From: Microbacterium testaceum StLB037
GTDB lineage: Bacteria > Actinomycetota > Actinomycetes > Actinomycetales > Microbacteriaceae
Direction: 5' to 3'
Assembly (NCBI RefSeq): GCF_000202635.1
Contig: NC_015125.1
Coordinates: 806,001-870,000, forward strand
DNA: 64,000 nucleotides
Of this stretch, positions 16,505 through 24,549 are shown piece by piece. Numbering within the stretch: position 1 is the stretch's first letter; each line of letters starts with the position of its first letter. The position numbers were made by a program, and so were the translations under genes. A model generated the notes under the pieces. That model was not told the origin of the DNA. It saw only the letters and a program-made list of their open reading frames with translations, and did not search any database.

Positions 16505-18952
16505 CTACAGCTTGGTGATCGGCGCGATCTTGATCAGCAGCTTCTTCGGGCCGACGGTGTCGAAGCGCACGTGCGCGACGCGCTTGGCGCCCTCGCCCGT
16601 CACGGCATCCACGCGCCCCTCGCCGAAGTCGTCGTGACGGATGCGATCGCCGGACGCGAGCACCATGTCGCCGTTGTCGCGCACCTTGGCGGGGATGCGG
16701 TTCGGGAACTTGCTCGGGTCGGCCGGTGCGCGCTTGGGCAGCGGGACGAGGTCGTCGCCGTAGCGGCTTCCGCCGCCGGGCTGGCCGGGACGCCGGCCGC
16801 GCGCGTTCAGGGCACGCGACTGCGAGCCGCCGCGGCCGTTGACGTCTCCCGGCGACTGCCGCCAGTCGATGAGGTCGGCGGGGATCTCTTGGAGGAACCG
16901 GCTCGGCATCGCGACCGTGACCTCGCCGAACTGCGCGCGCGTCATCGCGAGGGACACGTGCAGGCGCTTTCGGGCGCGGGTGATCCCGACGTAGAACAGA
17001 CGCCGCTCTTCCTGCGGCCCGCCGGGCTCATTCGCCGAAATCCGGTGCGGGAGCAGGTCTTCTTCGACACCCGTGAGGAACACCGCGTCGTACTCGAGGC
17101 CCTTCGCGGTGTGCAGGGTCATGAGCGAGACCGACCCGGATGCGTCGTCGAGGTCATCGGCATCCGCCACGAGGGTCACCTCGGTGAGGAAGTCGATGAC
17201 CGTCCCCTCCGGGTTGTTCCGGGCGAACTCGCGCGTGACCGCGATGAGCTCGTCGAGGTTCTCGAGGCGCGCTTCGTCTTGCGGGTCTTTGCTCGCGCGC
17301 AGCGCGTCGAAGTAGCCGCTCTTGTTGAGCAGCAGCGTGAGTCCCTCGGTGACAGAGGTGGAGGGGGCGAGTTCACCGGATGCCGGGAGCATGATCGCCG
17401 TGGCCTCGGTGAGCACCGCGTCGAGCTGATCGATCGCCTTCTGCAGCTTCGGACCGACACCGATCTGTGCCGAATTGGCGAGGGCATCGCGAAAGGTGAT
17501 GTCGTGCTCGGCGGCATAGCGCGCGATCGCCGTCTCGGTCACATCGCCGATGCCGCGGCGCGGACGGTTCAGGATGCGGCGGACCGACATGCCGTCGGCC
17601 GGGTTGGCGACGGCCACGAGGTAGGCGAGCGCGTCTTTGATCTCGGCGCGCTCGTAGAACTTGGTGCCGCCCATGATCTTGTAGGGCACCGCCGAGCGGA
17701 TGAAGATCTCTTCCAGCGCACGCGACTGCGAGTTGGTGCGGTAGAAGACCGCGATGCCGGAGTAGTCGACGCCCTTCTTGTGCAGGGCTTCGATCTCGTC
17801 GGCGACGAACTGGGCCTCGTCGTGCTGCGAGTAGCCGGTGAAGCCGATGATCGGGTCACCCGCGCCCACATCGGTCCAGAGCTTCTTGTCTTTGCGGTCG
17901 AAGTTGTTCGAGATGACCGCGTTGGCCGCCGACAGGATGTTCTGCGTCGAGCGGTAGTTCTGCTCGAGCAGCACGACCTTCGCGCCCGGGTAATCGCGCT
18001 CGAACTCGCTGATGTTGCGGATGTCGGCACCGCGGAAGGCGTAGATCGACTGGTCGGAGTCGCCGACGACGGTGAGGGATGCCGCACCCCCGTCGGTCCC
18101 TGAGCCTGTCGAAGGGTCGGCGTCGAAGATCATCATGCCGCCCGAGGAGAACGGCTCGGCGTCGGACCCGACGGGCCGCGTGAGTTCGTGGATGAGCGCG
18201 TACTGCGCGTGGTTGGTGTCCTGGTACTCGTCGACCAGGATGTGCCGGAAGCGCTTGCGATAGCGGTCGGCGACCTGCGGGAAGGCGCGGAAGAGGTAGA
18301 CCGTCTGCGCGATCAGGTCATCGAAGTCGAAGGCGTTGGCCCGCTGCAGCTCACGCTGGTACGACGAGAAGATCTCGACGAAGATGCGCTCGGCCGGGTC
18401 GCTCATGTTGGCCGACCGGGCGTACGACTCGGCGTCGGCGAGCTCGTTCTTGAGCTTCGAGATACGACTCTGCGTGCCGGCCGGCGTGAGGCCGAACGAG
18501 TCGCCCTCGTGCTCCTTCACGAGACGCTTGATGAGCGCCCGCGAGTCGCCGGAGTCGTAGATCGTGAACGCCTTCGTGAAGCCGAACTGCTCGGCCTCAC
18601 GGCGGAGGATGCGCACGCAGGCGGAGTGGAACGTCGAGATCCACATGCCGTCGGCCTTCTGACCGATCAGCTGGTGCACGCGCTCGCGCATCTCGCCGGC
18701 AGCCTTGTTGGTGAAGGTGATCGCGAGGATCTGGCTCGGGTAGGCCTCGCGCGTGCGCAGCAGCGAGGCGATACGCCGGGTGAGGACGCTCGTCTTCCCC
18801 GAACCGGCACCGGCCACGATGAGCAGCGCCTGTCCGCGATAGGTCACGGCCTCGCGCTGGGGGCCGTTGAGCCCCTGAAGGAGGTCGGCGTCGGGGCGGG
18901 CATCCGACGGTGCGGGACCGCCGACGATCAGGGGCGTGGAGGCGTCGGTCAT
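16505..18952 (-). CDS. pcrA: ATP-dependent DNA helicase PcrA/UvrD (SF1)
   Basis: An 815-residue SF1A 3'-to-5' helicase for nucleotide excision repair and replication restart. Motifs in order: GAGSGKTSVLTRRI (Walker A, about residue 45), ITFTNKAAGEMRERV, VDEYQDTNHAQ (Walker B), GDSDQSIYAFRGADIRN, TLHTAKGLEYDAVFLTG and VGITRARKRL. A C-terminal basic linker and a Tudor-like segment (GDRIRHDDFGEGRV) are also typical of PcrA. ATG 18952 was chosen because the longer frame to 19048 runs through the divergent promoter. The loop before motif III carries an in-frame copy of a dispersed repeat (18095-18118), reading [13 protein letters not shown]. Confidence 0.95.
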   Translation of the reverse strand: MTDASTPLIVGGPAPSDARPDADLLQGLNGPQREAVTYRGQALLIVAGAGSGKTSVLTRRIASLLRTREAYPSQILAITFTNKAAGEMRERVHQLIGQKADGMWISTFHSACVRILRREAEQFGFTKAFTIYDSGDSRALIKRLVKEHEGDSFGLTPAGTQSRISKLKNELADAESYARSANMSDPAERIFVEIFSSYQRELQRANAFDFDDLIAQTVYLFRAFPQVADRYRKRFRHILVDEYQDTNHAQYALIHELTRPVGSDAEPFSSGGMMIFDADPSTGSGTDGGAASLTVVGDSDQSIYAFRGADIRNISEFERDYPGAKVVLLEQNYRSTQNILSAANAVISNNFDRKDKKLWTDVGAGDPIIGFTGYSQHDEAQFVADEIEALHKKGVDYSGIAVFYRTNSQSRALEEIFIRSAVPYKIMGGTKFYERAEIKDALAYLVAVANPADGMSVRRILNRPRRGIGDVTETAIARYAAEHDITFRDALANSAQIGVGPKLQKAIDQLDAVLTEATAIMLPASGELAPSTSVTEGLTLLLNKSGYFDALRASKDPQDEARLENLDELIAVTREFARNNPEGTVIDFLTEVTLVADADDLDDASGSVSLMTLHTAKGLEYDAVFLTGVEEDLLPHRISANEPGGPQEERRLFYVGITRARKRLHVSLAMTRAQFGEVTVAMPSRFLQEIPADLIDWRQSPGDVNGRGGSQSRALNARGRRPGQPGGGSRYGDDLVPLPKRAPADPSKFPNRIPAKVRDNGDMVLASGDRIRHDDFGEGRVDAVTGEGAKRVAHVRFDTVGPKKLLIKIAPITKL
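18095..18118. repeat. REP-like CCCTGAGCCTGTCGAAGGG sequence inside the helicase gene
   Basis: The 24-bp stretch contains TGAGCCTGTCGAAGGG, the reverse complement of the CCCTTCGACAGGCTCA word that also makes up the repeats at 56961-57095. It is in frame and adds about eight residues to a surface loop between helicase motifs II and III. Confidence 0.85.
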
Positions 18953-19031
18953 GGCGCGTCCAAGTCTAGGCGGGGGCTCCGACATCGGCCTCGCCCCTTG
19001 GCATCCGGAGTCCTCCCGCCATGATGGAGGC

Positions 19032-19439
19032 ATGCGCCTCATCCTCAACGTCCTGTGGCTGGTCCTGTCGGGCTTCTGGCTCTTCGTCAGTTACATGCTC
19101 GCGGGGATCGTGCTGTGCATCCTCATCGTGACGATCCCGTGGGGCATCGCGGCGTTCCGCATCGGCCTGTACGCCCTCTGGCCGTTCGGCCGCGAGATCG
19201 TGGCGAAGCCGACGGCCGGGGTCGGGTCGTTCCTGGGCAACGTGGTGTGGGTGATCCTCGCCGGGTGGTGGCTCGCCCTCGAGCACATCCTCACCGGGAT
19301 CGCGCTGTGCGTCACGATCATCGGCATCCCGCTCGGCATCGCCAACTTCAAGCTCGTGCCGGTGTCGCTCATGCCGCTCGGCAAGGAGGTCCGCGACATC
19401 CGCCGCGGCGGCCCGTTCGACCGCACCCTCGGGAGCTGA
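19032..19439 (+). CDS. YccF family small membrane protein
   Basis: A 135-residue inner-membrane protein of the YccF (DUF307) family, of unknown function. The duplicated family motif is visible: ILIVTIPWGIAAFRIGLYALWPFGREIV near residue 35 and, at about 90, ITIIGIPLGIANFKL-type sequence followed by PLGKEV. Four hydrophobic segments are apparent. ATG 19032 is preceded by GATGGAGG at 19023-19030, a good ribosome-binding site. The frame is open upstream but overlaps the divergent helicase promoter. It ends exactly where the convergent membrane-protein gene ends. Confidence 0.88.
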   Translation: MRLILNVLWLVLSGFWLFVSYMLAGIVLCILIVTIPWGIAAFRIGLYALWPFGREIVAKPTAGVGSFLGNVVWVILAGWWLALEHILTGIALCVTIIGIPLGIANFKLVPVSLMPLGKEVRDIRRGGPFDRTLGS

Positions 19440-20378
19440 CTAGCGGGACGAGCGGTCGGCGGCTCGCTGAGGGAGAGCGAGCAGGATGCCGACGATCGTC
19501 ACGACCGCGCCGACGACGGCGGCCGCGACGACGGCCTCGGTGGGGATGTCACCGTCTCGGGCGCCGGTGAGTCGCGCGAGATCCCAGGGCAGCACGCCGA
19601 TCTGCTCGTTCCACGAGCGCAGGGCGTCGCCCGCCCCCACGATCGCGATCGTCGCCGAGGGCAGGGCGTACGCGACACCCATTCCCGCCAGCGCGACACC
19701 GGTGGCGCGTCGTCGTCCGAGCTGCGGGCGCAGTGACCAGCCGGCGACGACGAACACCCAGGCGAGCAGGGCGAACGCGAACGCGAGATAGAGGACGCGC
19801 ACGAGAGGCATCGCCCACAGCACGGGCCAGATCCCCTCAGGACCCGACAACGAGATCACGGCGAGAGCGACGACGCACCGCAGCACGAGCGCTCCGCCGA
19901 CCGCGGCGATGATCGGCCACGGCGAGCGCCTCCCGAGCAGGAGGCGCACGACGATCGCGAAGAAGAGCCAGCCGATCACCGCGAGGGCGGCGCCCCACAG
20001 CCCGTCACGAGGGGTCTGCACGACGCGCGTCGCGACGAGGACGCCGGCGGGGACGACGATCATCAGCCAGCGGTCGAGCGGGAGGAGACCGAGGCTCGAT
20101 TCCGCCGCCCGCCAGGGCCGGGTCGAGGCGACCCAGCTCGCGCGGGCGGCGGCGGCACCGGGTCGACGCACGAGGCGCGTGCGCGCCGCGACCATGCCGA
20201 CGATGAGCCAGCCGATGCCCAGCACCAGGAGGATGCGCGCGAGCCACTCGGTCGTCGAGTCGACCTCGATCGGCGTCCGGGCGTACGGGTCGACCAGCAT
20301 GGCCAGGATGCCGCCCGACACCAGGAGTCCCCCGGCGACGATCAGGGCCAGGATGCCTCGCCCCGCCGCCGTCGCCAT
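19440..20378 (-). CDS. Polytopic membrane protein of unknown function
   Basis: A 312-residue protein with about eight hydrophobic segments (roughly residues 8-30, 45-66, 104-122, 131-152, 158-182, 190-222, 232-255 and 278-302) and short, basic loops. I do not recognise a family. There are no obvious catalytic or binding motifs. The ATG follows a TAACGT -10 box (20385-20390) by 6 nt, which supports the start and its reality as a gene. It is convergent with yccF, with no gap between stops. Confidence 0.7.
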   Translation of the reverse strand: MATAAGRGILALIVAGGLLVSGGILAMLVDPYARTPIEVDSTTEWLARILLVLGIGWLIVGMVAARTRLVRRPGAAAARASWVASTRPWRAAESSLGLLPLDRWLMIVVPAGVLVATRVVQTPRDGLWGAALAVIGWLFFAIVVRLLLGRRSPWPIIAAVGGALVLRCVVALAVISLSGPEGIWPVLWAMPLVRVLYLAFAFALLAWVFVVAGWSLRPQLGRRRATGVALAGMGVAYALPSATIAIVGAGDALRSWNEQIGVLPWDLARLTGARDGDIPTEAVVAAAVVGAVVTIVGILLALPQRAADRSSR

Positions 20379-20420
20379 GCACCTACGTTACACAGCGCTT
20401 GCGGGTGCTCCGATCGAGGG

Positions 20421-20789
20421 TCACCCGCGGTCGTGAAGGGTGACGTGGTAGCCGTCGGGATCGGCGAAGGTGAAGGTGCGACCGAAGGGTCCGTCGATCG
20501 GCGCCATGACGATGCGGTGTCCATCGGCGACGAGGGCGTCGTGGATGTCCTGGACGCCCGTGGCATGGAACCACAGGGCGACGCCGAGGCCGGGCTGCGC
20601 GATGGCATCGAGGTCGGTGCCCTCCACGAGGTCGCGCAGCGCGAAGGCGGTCGGGGTGGTGGTGAAGACCACGGCGTGCGGCGGCCCCGCGGGCGACCGC
20701 TCGAGGCCGAGGTAGCGCTCGTAGAACGCCTGCGAGGCGGCGAGGTCGCGCACCTGAAGGGAGAGGAAGTCGGGTCCGGTGACGGGCAT
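20421..20789 (-). CDS. VOC family protein (glyoxalase/bleomycin-resistance fold)
   Basis: A 122-residue single-module protein of the vicinal-oxygen-chelate superfamily, with paired beta-alpha-beta modules: FLSLQVRDLAASQAFYERYLGLER at the N-terminus and GRTFTFADPDGYHVTLHD at the C-terminus. The Glu/His metal ligands are only partly recognisable, and the substrate is unknown. ATG 20789 is preceded by AAGGAG. It is divergent from a MarR-type regulator gene, with two identical-core operators between them, so it is probably the regulator's target. Confidence 0.88.
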   Translation of the reverse strand: MPVTGPDFLSLQVRDLAASQAFYERYLGLERSPAGPPHAVVFTTTPTAFALRDLVEGTDLDAIAQPGLGVALWFHATGVQDIHDALVADGHRIVMAPIDGPFGRTFTFADPDGYHVTLHDRG

Positions 20790-20802
20790 GCGGTGCTCCT
20801 TG

Positions 20803-20818
20803 TGTCAGTTATCTGACA
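20803..20818. promoter_or_regulatory. Operator 1, TGTCAG-N4-CTGACA
   Basis: Perfect inverted repeat TGTCAGTTATCTGACA in the 53-bp gap between the divergent VOC and MarR genes. It is a likely MarR-family binding site; an identical-core site is centred 25 bp away. Confidence 0.8.
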
Positions 20819-20827
20819 TGAACTCTA

Positions 20828-20843
20828 TGTCAGAATACTGACA
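20828..20843. promoter_or_regulatory. Operator 2, TGTCAG-N4-CTGACA
   Basis: Perfect inverted repeat TGTCAGAATACTGACA whose last base is the first base of the MarR-type start codon. Autoregulation is therefore likely. It can be extended by one base pair on each side. Confidence 0.8.
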
Positions 20844-21280
20844 TGACGCAAGAGCGCATCGATCTGGACACGTCCCTCGGCTATCTCCTCAAGGAGGCGG
20901 CGAGCGCCCTTCGGGCGGCGATGGAAGATGTGCTCCGCCCCCTCGGCATGACGATCACGCACTACTCCTGCCTCGAGTTGCTGTCACAGCGCCCCGGTCT
21001 CTCGAACTCCGACCTCGCTCGAGGCGCCTTCGTCACCCGGCAGTCGATGAACGTCCTGCTGCAGTCCCTCGAGCGGGACGGCATCGTCACCCGCCCGGAC
21101 GCCGCGCCCGTCGGCAAAGCCCTTCCCGCTCGGCTGACCGCGAAGGGGCGCCGCTCCCTCGAGGAGGCGAGCGCGGCCGTGCGCTCGGTCGAGCGACGAA
21201 TGCTCGGCGGAATGACCGAGGCGGAACAGACGGCGGCCCTTCGCGCGCTGCGCTCGATGGTGAGGTCCCTGACGAGCTAG
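20843..21280 (+). CDS. MarR-family transcriptional regulator
   Basis: A 145-residue winged-helix regulator. The DNA-binding region is at about residues 50-100 (LSNSDLARGAFVTRQSMNVLLQSLERDGIVTR), with the wing in KALPARLTAKGRRSLEEA. Helices at both ends form the dimer interface. It probably represses itself and the divergent VOC gene through the two TGTCAG-N4-CTGACA sites, one of which overlaps its own ATG. The inducer is unknown. Confidence 0.92.
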   Translation: MTQERIDLDTSLGYLLKEAASALRAAMEDVLRPLGMTITHYSCLELLSQRPGLSNSDLARGAFVTRQSMNVLLQSLERDGIVTRPDAAPVGKALPARLTAKGRRSLEEASAAVRSVERRMLGGMTEAEQTAALRALRSMVRSLTS

Positions 21281-21293
21281 TGCCCCGTTGGCG

Positions 21294-21308
21294 GATTGTG
21301 TAACAATC
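21294..21308. promoter_or_regulatory. Probable GntR/FadR-type operator, GATTGT-GTA-ACAATC
   Basis: A perfect 6-bp inverted repeat with a 3-bp centre. It contains the TTGTnTnACAA pattern seen for FadR/VanR-type GntR regulators. It ends 5 nt before the EamA gene's ATG, where the -10 of a leaderless promoter would lie. A GntR gene closes this operon. Confidence 0.7.
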
Positions 21309-21313
21309 CATGC

Positions 21314-22219
21314 ATGCTTCCCGCCCTCGCGATCCTCGCCGCGGCACTGTGCTTCTCCACCACCGGGACGGCACAGGCGCTCGCCGGCGTCGACGCCTCT
21401 CCCCTCGCGGTCGGGGCGGCGCGGATCGTCGCGGGCGGCGGCATCCTGGGTCTGCTCGCCCTCGCGCGGCGTCCGCGCACGCCGGCCCCCACCGGATCGC
21501 GCCTCTCGACCGCCGCCCTCATCGCCGTCGGGGCGGTCGGCGTCCTCGCCTATCAGCCCCTGTTCTTCCTCGGGACGCGCGAGAACGGCGTCGCCATCGG
21601 CACGGTGGTCGCCCTCGGATCGGCTCCGATCGCGACGGGGATCGTGGATGCCGTGCGCTCGCGCCGCCTCCCTTCCCCGCGCTGGATGCTCGCCACGGCC
21701 ATCGCTCTCACCGGCGTCGTGCTCGTGTCCGGGGTGACCGGCGGCGCGGTGGCGCTCGCGCCGGGCGGCCTGCTCGCCTCCGCCGGGGCGGGAATGTCGT
21801 ACGCCCTCTATACGGTGTGCGGAAAGGCGCTGATCGAGAGGGGGTGGAACTCCACGCGCGTGATGGGGACGGTGTTCGGCGTCGCCGCCGTCGCGAGTCT
21901 GCCCGTGCTGCTGATCGCCGGGGCGTCGTGGCTGGCGACCCCGAACGGCCTCGCCCTCGCCCTCTGGCTCGGACTCGTCACGACGACGCTCGCGTACCTC
22001 CTCTTCGGGTGGGGCCTCGCGCGCCTGACGGCCGTCACCGTCTCGACGCTGACCCTCGCCGAGCCTCTCGCGGCCACCCTCCTCGGCCTCTTCGTGCTGC
22101 ACGAACACCTCACGCCCGTCAGCGCGATCGGCCTCGCGCTCATCGCGGTCGGCCTCGCCGTCGTGTCGGTTCCGTCTCGTCGACGTGAGGAGGTTCCGGA
22201 TGCCACGGCCCCCGCGTGA
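21314..22219 (+). CDS. EamA/DMT-superfamily transporter
   Basis: A 301-residue membrane protein with about ten hydrophobic segments arranged as two EamA repeats (roughly residues 5-135 and 145-290), as in drug/metabolite exporters. GLVTTTLAYLLFGWGLARLTAVTVSTLTLAEPL matches the conserved second repeat. The substrate is unknown. ATG 21314 was chosen over an upstream TTG at 21296 because the latter lies inside the operator. It overlaps the GntR-type gene by 20 nt, indicating an exporter controlled by its own regulator. Confidence 0.88.
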   Translation: MLPALAILAAALCFSTTGTAQALAGVDASPLAVGAARIVAGGGILGLLALARRPRTPAPTGSRLSTAALIAVGAVGVLAYQPLFFLGTRENGVAIGTVVALGSAPIATGIVDAVRSRRLPSPRWMLATAIALTGVVLVSGVTGGAVALAPGGLLASAGAGMSYALYTVCGKALIERGWNSTRVMGTVFGVAAVASLPVLLIAGASWLATPNGLALALWLGLVTTTLAYLLFGWGLARLTAVTVSTLTLAEPLAATLLGLFVLHEHLTPVSAIGLALIAVGLAVVSVPSRRREEVPDATAPA

Positions 22220-22916
22220 CTCCCCCGTCGGCGCTGCGTCGGCAGCCCACGCACCCGGCCCCCGCGCCGCGGACCTCGTCGCGGATGCGGTGCGCGCCGG
22301 CATCCTCTCCGGCGAGCTCGCCCCCGGAACACCCCTCCGCGAGGAGGAGCTGAGCGCGACACACGGCGTCTCGCGGCACACCGCCCGCACGGCGCTGACC
22401 CGTCTCGCCGCCGAACGGCTCGTCAGCGCGGAGCCGTACCGCGGGGTGCGGGTCTCGCTGCTCGACGACGACGCGCTCGTCGCCCTGCAGCAGCTGCGCT
22501 GCGCCCTCGAGACCGAGGCGGTGCGGATCGCGCGGGATCGTGGCATCCGTCCCGCCGATGTCGACGCGGCTCTCGACGCCCTCGCCGACGCCGAGGCATC
22601 CGGCGACTGGCCCGCCACGCTCGACGCGCACGCGCGAGTGCACCTCGCGCTCGTGGACGCGGCGGGCAGCCCGCGGATCGCCGAGGAGTACCGCCGGCTC
22701 GACTCCGAGATGCACCTGCTACTGACGCACGTGCGGCCCGCTTACGCGCCCGGGGCCCTGACGGCGGAGCATCGCGCGTACGTCGAGGAGGCGTGGGCTG
22801 ACCCCGAGCGGGCCGTGCGGGCGCATCTGGACCACTCGACGCGGGCGATCCTGGAGGGTCGGCGCACGTCGTCGCCACACGACGACACATCCGGTCACGA
22901 TGCGCAACGCCGGTAG
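22200..22916 (+). CDS. GntR-family regulator with FCD ligand domain
   Basis: A 238-residue regulator with an N-terminal winged helix (about residues 28-90: DAVRAGILSGELAPGTPLREEELS and VSRHTARTALTRL) and an all-helical FCD domain (about 105-225). The FCD domain shows metal-ligand-like residues in HARVHLALVDAAGSPR and HLDHSTRAILEGR. ATG 22200 has an AGGAGG ribosome-binding site at 22188-22193, inside the end of the EamA gene. The best candidate site is the palindrome at 21294-21308. Confidence 0.92.
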   Translation: MPRPPRDSPVGAASAAHAPGPRAADLVADAVRAGILSGELAPGTPLREEELSATHGVSRHTARTALTRLAAERLVSAEPYRGVRVSLLDDDALVALQQLRCALETEAVRIARDRGIRPADVDAALDALADAEASGDWPATLDAHARVHLALVDAAGSPRIAEEYRRLDSEMHLLLTHVRPAYAPGALTAEHRAYVEEAWADPERAVRAHLDHSTRAILEGRRTSSPHDDTSGHDAQRR

Positions 22917-22952
22917 GGGGCGCTTCGGCCGCAGGTTAGCGTGGGGACACAT

Positions 22953-23028
22953 CGCGGCGATCCGGGCGGTCCCGGGCCTCGGCTCATAACCGAAGGCGTG
23001 GCGGGTTCGACTCCCGCCGTCGCGTCCA
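22953..23028 (+). tRNA. Atypical tRNA-like gene, CAU anticodon
   Basis: Exactly 76 nt can be folded as a cloverleaf. The 7-bp acceptor stem is CGCGGCG with CGTCGCG (one G-U pair). The T arm is GCGGG-TTCGACT-CCCGC, and the anticodon loop CTCATAA holds CAT at 22985-22987. A genomic CCA closes the 3' end. Oddities: the D arm is short (CCGG, 6-nt loop, CCGG), the outermost anticodon-stem pair is a C-A mismatch, the discriminator is T, and there is one extra base before the anticodon stem. A TAGCGT -10 box (22937-22942) lies just upstream. It may be a divergent tRNA-Met or tRNA-Ile2, or a tRNA-derived remnant. Confidence 0.5.
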
Positions 23029-23096
23029 CTCGTCTCCCCCGGTCGCAACTCTGCCGGGCGCGGCGGCCCGAGCCCCCGGCGCCCCACCCGCTGGCC

Positions 23097-23151
23097 GAGT
23101 GTCCAAAACACCCGGACGCCTCGAGAAATCCTCCGGGTGTCTTGGACACTC
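23097..23151. repeat. GTGTCC/GGACAC palindromic element, copy 2
   Basis: Left arm GAGTGTCCAAAACACCCGGA and right arm TCCGGGTGTCTTGGACACTC surround a 15-nt loop containing CTCGAG. It lies between the tRNA-like sequence and the ArsR-type gene. Confidence 0.9.
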
Positions 23152-23220
23152 GACGCGGGAGACCCCCAGGACGAAGGGCGGCGCGACCGAGCGCGCAGAT
23201 GCGCGGCCCGCGAACGCTCG

Positions 23221-23562
23221 TCAGGCCTCCGCCACCACTCCCGCGTCACGCGCCGGCGTCCGGCGCTTGCGCACCTCGCGCAGCACGATCTGCTCGGGGC
23301 ACACCGTCGAGAGGAAGTCGCCGACCGACAGCGCGAGGCGCTCGCCGACCAGCGAATAAAGGATGCGGTTGGCATCCCGTCGCTCCGAGATCAGGCCGGC
23401 TTGACGCAGGACGCCGAGGTGCCGCGAGATCGTCGGGCCGCTGGCGTCGAAACGCGCGGCGATCTCGCCCGCGGCCATCTCGCCGTCTTTCAGGTCCTGG
23501 AGGATCTGTCGGCGGGTCGGATGCGCCAGGGCCGCGAAGATGTCGGATGCCGCGTCACTCAT
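23221..23562 (-). CDS. ArsR-family winged-helix regulator
   Basis: A 113-residue ArsR-type regulator: AALAHPTRRQILQDLKDGE at the N-terminus, then the recognition helix GPTISRHLGVLRQAGLI (about residues 43-59) and the wing RRDANRILYSLVGERL. The cysteine pair of metal-sensing ArsR proteins is absent (only one Cys, in VCPEQ), so this belongs to the non-metal group often paired with an enzyme gene. The divergent NAD(P)-binding protein gene is the likely target. Confidence 0.9.
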   Translation of the reverse strand: MSDAASDIFAALAHPTRRQILQDLKDGEMAAGEIAARFDASGPTISRHLGVLRQAGLISERRDANRILYSLVGERLALSVGDFLSTVCPEQIVLREVRKRRTPARDAGVVAEA

Positions 23563-23595
23563 GATTCCAATGTAGCACTGAAGCGAAATTGCGTG

Positions 23596-23609
23596 TAGCT
23601 TCCAAGCTA
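23596..23609. promoter_or_regulatory. Inverted repeat TAGCTT-CC-AAGCTA
   Basis: A perfect 6-bp palindrome with 2-bp spacer in the 65-bp gap between the divergent ArsR and NAD(P)-binding genes. It is a candidate ArsR operator, directly upstream of the AAAGGAG ribosome-binding site. Confidence 0.55.
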
Positions 23610-23627
23610 AATAGCAAAGGAGTCATC

Positions 23628-24524
23628 ATGCGAGTAGCCATCACCGGGGGGACCGGCTTCGTCGGACGCCATCTGGCATCCCGTCTCGATCCCGCCGAGA
23701 CCGTCGTCGTCTCGCGGCGCACGGGTGTCGACGTCCACGACGTCGACGCCCTCGCCGAGGCGTTCCGCGGCTGCGAGGCCGTCGCCCACTGCGCGGGGAT
23801 CAACCGCGAGATCGGTGATCAGACGTTCCGCCGAGTCCACGTCGACGGAACGCGCGCCGTGATCGAGGCGGCACGGCGGGCGGGCGTGCAGCGCGTCGTG
23901 CTCCTGAGCTTCCTCCGGGCCCGACCCGGCACCCGGTCGGGCTATCACCAGACGAAGTGGGAGGCGGAGGAACTCGTCCGCGGCTCCGGCCTCGAGTACA
24001 CCGTGCTCAAGTCGGGCATGATCTACGGCCCCGGTGACCACATGGTCGATCACGTGAGCCGCGCCGTGCGCACCTTCCCGATCTTCGCCACCGTCGGCTT
24101 CCGCGAGCGCCGCGCGCGTCCTCTGCCGGTCGCGGACGCGGTCGATGTCCTCGTCGCCGCCCTCGAGGGACGGATGCCGAACCAGACGGTCGCGCTGATG
24201 GGCGCGGAGGAGCTGGAGCTCGGCGCCGCCGTCCGCCGCATCGCGCGCATCGCCGGCGGGCACCCGCTCTACATCCCCGCTCCCGTGTGGACGATCCGCG
24301 CGCTCGCCCAGGTGACGGAGTGGCTGATGGTCACCCCCCTCGTCGCGAAAGCGCAGGCGATGATGCTGTCGGAGGGCGTCACCGAAGCAGCCCCTCCGGC
24401 CCCGGAGCCCCCGGAAAAGCTCCGACCGTCGCGCCCCTTCAGCGAGGAGAGCATCCGCGAGGCGCTCCCCGACGGCGGCTTCGGGTGGGACGATCTCCGT
24501 CTGGTTCGCCGGCTTCGCCGCTGA
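23628..24524 (+). CDS. NAD(P)H-binding atypical SDR-family protein
   Basis: A 298-residue Rossmann-fold protein. The dinucleotide-binding GGTGFVGRH is at residues 7-15, and CEAVAHCAGIN and LKSGMIYGPGDHMVDHV follow in the order seen in atypical short-chain dehydrogenases related to NDUFA9/NmrA. The YxxxK dyad is present as YHQTK. Substrate unknown. ATG 23628 has AAAGGAG upstream at 23616-23622; the earlier in-frame start at 23589 would fall in the regulatory region. Divergent from, and probably controlled by, the ArsR-type protein. Confidence 0.85.
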   Translation: MRVAITGGTGFVGRHLASRLDPAETVVVSRRTGVDVHDVDALAEAFRGCEAVAHCAGINREIGDQTFRRVHVDGTRAVIEAARRAGVQRVVLLSFLRARPGTRSGYHQTKWEAEELVRGSGLEYTVLKSGMIYGPGDHMVDHVSRAVRTFPIFATVGFRERRARPLPVADAVDVLVAALEGRMPNQTVALMGAEELELGAAVRRIARIAGGHPLYIPAPVWTIRALAQVTEWLMVTPLVAKAQAMMLSEGVTEAAPPAPEPPEKLRPSRPFSEESIREALPDGGFGWDDLRLVRRLRR

Positions 24525-24549
24525 CCCGCACACCTGCCATGCTGAAACC

